Part shown: positions 61,148 to 64,000 of the stretch, piece by piece | Layout: each line of letters starts with the position of its first letter | Numbering within the stretch: the first letter of the stretch is position 1 | Assembly (NCBI GenBank): GCA_029945625.1 | Contig: JAQSCW010000047.1 | Location: forward strand, 1-64,000 | Length of the DNA stretch: 64,000 nucleotides | Source: a bacterium | GTDB taxonomy: Bacteria > Bacteroidota > Bacteroidia > B-17B0 > Aurantibacillaceae | Direction: 5' to 3' | The notes under the pieces: generated by a model | The model's input: the letters and a program-made list of their open reading frames with translations, nothing else | Database searches by the model: none | Told to the model about the DNA's origin: nothing | Position numbers and translations under genes: made by a program

Positions 61148-62941
61148 ATGATTCTCGCTGAAAAACTTCTATTCGATCTTGTCCAAACTGCATTAACAGA
61201 GCTCTATGGGCTCACTTCTAAAAACATTACCTTTCAAAAAACGCGCAAGGAATTTGAAGGCGATTTTACCCTGGTGACATTTCCTTTTACAAAGGATACA
61301 AAAAAAGCTCCTGAACTAGTGGGAAAAGAACTTGGCGAATGGCTCCTAAAAAACAATACCAGTATTTCCAATTACAATGTGGTAAAAGGATTTCTTAATA
61401 TATCCTTGAACGATGCCTTTTGGCTCAACTATTTTAACACAGTAAAAACAAATACCGCTCTTGGTCATAAACTTGCTTCCAGCTCCGGCAAAACCATCAT
61501 GCTGGAATATTCTTCACCTAATACCAATAAGCCCTTGCATTTGGGCCATGTTCGTAATAACCTTTTGGGTTATTCGGTGGCGCAGATTCTGAAGGCAAAC
61601 GGCCATAAGGTGATTAAGACAAATATCATTAACGACCGCGGTATCCATATTTGTAAAAGTATGTTGGCCTGGCAAAAATTTGGGAAGGGAGAAACTCCTG
61701 AAAGCACCGGCATGAAGGGCGATCACCTGGTTGGAAAATATTACGTTGAATTTGATAAAGCCTATAAAAAACAAGTGGCAGAACTTGTTGCGAAAGGTGA
61801 AACCAAAGATGAAGCAGAGAAAAACGCGCCCTTGATGCATGAAGCTCAGGAAATGTTGCGACAATGGGAAGCAGGAAATGCTGAGGTTAAAAATTTGTGG
61901 AAGACCATGAACTCATGGGTGTACGCGGGTTTTGATGTAACCTACAAGAATCTTGGAGTTGATTTTGATAAATTGTATTACGAAAGCGATACGTATATTC
62001 TGGGAAAAGAAGCAGTACAGCAAGGTCTGGAAAAAGGGGTCTTTTATAAAAAAGAAAATGGCAGCGTGGCCATCGACCTTAGTCAAGAAGGACTCGATGA
62101 AAAGATTGTTCTGCGTGCCGACGGTACCAGTGTATACATCACTCAGGATCTTGGAACTGCCATTGAACGGTTTAAAGAATTCCCCGATTTGCAGGAATTA
62201 ATTTATACGGTGGGAAACGAACAGGATTACCATTTTAAAGTTTTGTTTAAGATCCTCGAAAAACTAGGTTATGCCTGGGCCAAAGAATGTTCGCATTTAA
62301 GTTATGGCATGGTTGAATTGCCTGAGGGGAAAATGAAAAGTCGTGAAGGCACCGTGGTGGATGCGGATGAACTTTTGCAGGAAATGTTTGATACTGCTGA
62401 GGCTACCACCAAAGAATTAGGCAAGGTAGAAGGATTTTCGGAAGAAGAATTAATTGAGCTGTACCGAATGGTGAGTCTGGGTGCTTTAAAATATTTTATT
62501 CTAAAAGTAGATCCAAAAAAGAAAATGATGTTTGATCCCAAAGAAAGCATCGACTTTAACGGACATACCGGACCATTTATTCAGTACACACATGCGCGCA
62601 TTAAATCGGTATTACGAAAAGCGGAAACATTGGGCATGGGAACCGGCGCTAACACTGATAGCCTAACTACCATCACTCCCGTTGAAAAGGAAATGGTAAT
62701 CTCTTTGTATGATTTTGCAGGGGTACTTGAAGAAGCGGGAAAAACCCACAGTCCTGCGCTGATTGCAAACTACGTGTATGAACTTACGAAATTGTATAAT
62801 CGTTTTTATCACGAATATTCTATTTTGAAGGAAGAAAACCAAGCGATCCGTAATTTTCGTTTGCAAGTTTCAAAAGCTTGCGCACAAATGCTTTCAAATT
62901 GTATGGATCTATTGGGTATTAAAGTTCCGGAGAGAATGTAA
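61148..62941 (+). CDS. argS: Arginyl-tRNA synthetase
   Basis: A 597-residue class I synthetase that charges tRNA-Arg. The N-terminal additional domain (residues 1-110), HIGH motif (SSPNTNKPLHLGHVRNN), KMSKS-like KMKSREGT and the C-terminal anticodon-binding domain (YNRFYHEYSIL ... ACAQMLSNCMDLLGIKVPERM) are all present. Length is normal for Bacteroidota. A TAATTTTG box (61136-61143) precedes the ATG by a few bases. Confidence 0.97.
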   Translation: MILAEKLLFDLVQTALTELYGLTSKNITFQKTRKEFEGDFTLVTFPFTKDTKKAPELVGKELGEWLLKNNTSISNYNVVKGFLNISLNDAFWLNYFNTVKTNTALGHKLASSSGKTIMLEYSSPNTNKPLHLGHVRNNLLGYSVAQILKANGHKVIKTNIINDRGIHICKSMLAWQKFGKGETPESTGMKGDHLVGKYYVEFDKAYKKQVAELVAKGETKDEAEKNAPLMHEAQEMLRQWEAGNAEVKNLWKTMNSWVYAGFDVTYKNLGVDFDKLYYESDTYILGKEAVQQGLEKGVFYKKENGSVAIDLSQEGLDEKIVLRADGTSVYITQDLGTAIERFKEFPDLQELIYTVGNEQDYHFKVLFKILEKLGYAWAKECSHLSYGMVELPEGKMKSREGTVVDADELLQEMFDTAEATTKELGKVEGFSEEELIELYRMVSLGALKYFILKVDPKKKMMFDPKESIDFNGHTGPFIQYTHARIKSVLRKAETLGMGTGANTDSLTTITPVEKEMVISLYDFAGVLEEAGKTHSPALIANYVYELTKLYNRFYHEYSILKEENQAIRNFRLQVSKACAQMLSNCMDLLGIKVPERM

Positions 62942-63092
62942 GATGGAGATTTAGCAATCTTTTATCAAGGCAACATACAGGATCACTTTTCTTTTCCTAT
63001 CTATAAGGTCTGTTTGATTCAGATCAGCGTAGGATTCTTTTAGATCTTGCTATATTGAAATTGAATTCCTTCAACTTCGTCTCAAAATTTTC

Positions 63093-63656
63093 CTATTGCC
63101 CAGCATTCTTATACTTCAACAATATTACACCACTCTTTTTGAAAATTCGTGAATCCATTAACTTCAACCGCAGATCTTTGGTGATACCGGTAAAAAGAGG
63201 GGTTCCTTTGGCCAATACAACAGGGTCTATCATCATCTCCAGTTCATCAAGCAATCCTGCTTCTGAAAACAGTGACAGAATGCTCCCACTCCCCAAAATT
63301 GTCAGATCCTTGCCCTCCGTTTTTTTAAGCGCGGCAATTTGTTTTACAATATCGCCATTCATTACCCTTGTGTTTTGCCAGGCGGCATTTTTCAGGGTAG
63401 TGGAAAAAACGATTTTTTCAGCCTTGTTTATTTTTTCGCCTACTTCAGGAAACAATCCTGCTGCCAAAGCCCCCGGCCAAAAATCATACATCATCTCATA
63501 GGTAGTTCGGCCAAACAATAGAATGTTGTTTTTGGCGAGCTGCTGCTCTGAATACGTTCCTTCTTCTTCACCGTGCCCGTGCCAAGAGGTATCTTCGTTC
63601 GCTCCTTTATACATGCCGTTGAGGGAAATAAATAAAAATGCATTCAGTTTTCGCAT
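63093..63656 (-). CDS. Dihydrofolate reductase-like (RibD C-terminal) protein
   Basis: A 187-residue protein with the RibD_C fold: LNAFLFISLNGMYKGANEDTSW, then NNILLFGRTTYEMMYDFW, then GSGSILSLFSEAGLLDELEMMIDPVVLAKGTPLF. Such proteins are NADPH-dependent reductases of unknown physiological substrate. It lies between argS and the T9SS gene at the edge. Confidence 0.82.
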   Translation of the reverse strand: MRKLNAFLFISLNGMYKGANEDTSWHGHGEEEGTYSEQQLAKNNILLFGRTTYEMMYDFWPGALAAGLFPEVGEKINKAEKIVFSTTLKNAAWQNTRVMNGDIVKQIAALKKTEGKDLTILGSGSILSLFSEAGLLDELEMMIDPVVLAKGTPLFTGITKDLRLKLMDSRIFKKSGVILLKYKNAGQ

Positions 63657-63735
63657 ACGACTAATTTTTTGGACAATAGTAATTATCTCGCTTCATTCAG
63701 TGGTCTATTTTTACTCAGCTCGTAACAGCAAACAG

Positions 63736-64000
63736 CTACTTCTGAATTACGATTTTCTTCGATGCCATGCCCCGGGCCGATTGCAGATGCGCTATATACA
63801 GGCCTTCAGGAAGCAAAGACAGATCTTCTTCATACTGTTTAGCTCCATCTAGTCGTATTCTGAGTACCTCCCCGCCGTTTTGGTCTGTGAGACTCAGGTA
63901 CGTCAAGGAACTTGTAGTTATGAAAATGTGCGTGTTCCCCGGATTTGGAAAAACGTGCCAATCAAAATCTGATGTTTCCTTAAGTTCCTTGATCCCATAA
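63736..64000 (-). CDS. C-terminal end of a T9SS-tagged secreted protein (partial)
   Basis: 88 codons of an open minus-strand frame that continues past the right edge. The C terminus is a T9SS type A tag: WHVFPNPGNTHIF, then LLPEGLYIAHLQSARGMASKKIVI. The rest of the protein is outside the window. Confidence 0.8.
   Translation of the reverse strand, partial: YGIKELKETSDFDWHVFPNPGNTHIFITTSSLTYLSLTDQNGGEVLRIRLDGAKQYEEDLSLLPEGLYIAHLQSARGMASKKIVIQK

Overview
The window is a bacterial chromosome segment from the phylum Bacteroidota. The evidence is many secreted proteins with a C-terminal type IX secretion (T9SS type A) tag, a fused ccoN-ccoO oxidase gene, Bacteroidota promoters (TTG-N19-21-TAnnTTTG) and families such as DUF983, DUF6132 and YHYH proteins. 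The genus cannot be told from the sequence. No rRNA, tRNA or CRISPR array was seen.

Region 1 (1-22.6 kb) is AT-rich and accessory. I read it as an integron-like gene cassette array. Ten attC-like folded sites (E1-E10, about 90-190 bp each) separate ten complete cassettes and one partial one. At the array's right end is a boundary (E11, about 21236), then a palindrome-rich stretch that may be attI, then a tyrosine recombinase gene (21410-22612, minus strand). Every complete cassette has ends that are inverted copies of each other: 9 bp beginning GTTA, a fixed dinucleotide mismatch (AA at one end, TG or AG at the other), and usually about 7 more paired bases. The recombinase has all catalytic residues but lacks the extra segment typical of IntI. 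The sites have a one-sided GTTTT bulge instead of the usual symmetric spacer. Cargo is defensive or secreted: a cytosine-5 methyltransferase with an MvaI/BcnI-like endonuclease, a SIR2-P-loop protein, a type IIG restriction fragment, GIY-YIG and kelch proteins, an acetyltransferase, T9SS proteins and unknowns. Three large cassettes (C1, C4, C8) also carry a matched pair of non-coding flanking modules, each with a hairpin that has a constant internal mismatch.

Region 2 (23-29.4 kb) holds pdxH and hmgA, small membrane proteins, a GNAT-like protein with a 57-residue partner, and a persulfide dioxygenase-rhodanese protein. Two near-identical structured repeats of about 300 bp flank part of it.

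Region 3 (29.5-41.3 kb) is the cbb3 oxidase locus: ccoI, ccoS, ccoNO, ccoQ, ccoP, ccoG, a FixH-like gene and a TauE/SafE-type transporter, followed by a PLP decarboxylase and hemN. It points to microaerobic respiration and oxygen-independent haem synthesis.

Region 4 (41.4-64 kb) is mixed core genome: a secreted protein, a HigBA-like toxin-antitoxin pair beside an isolated attC-like site, a parvulin, T9SS proteins (one with leucine-rich repeats, one with DUF2341/LamG), an RluF-type pseudouridine synthase, an SPFH protein with a ribbon-helix-helix partner, an ECF sigma factor heading an MbnP/MbnH/YHYH operon, a DEAD-box helicase, tadA, argS and a dihydrofolate reductase-like protein. A T9SS gene is cut by the right edge.
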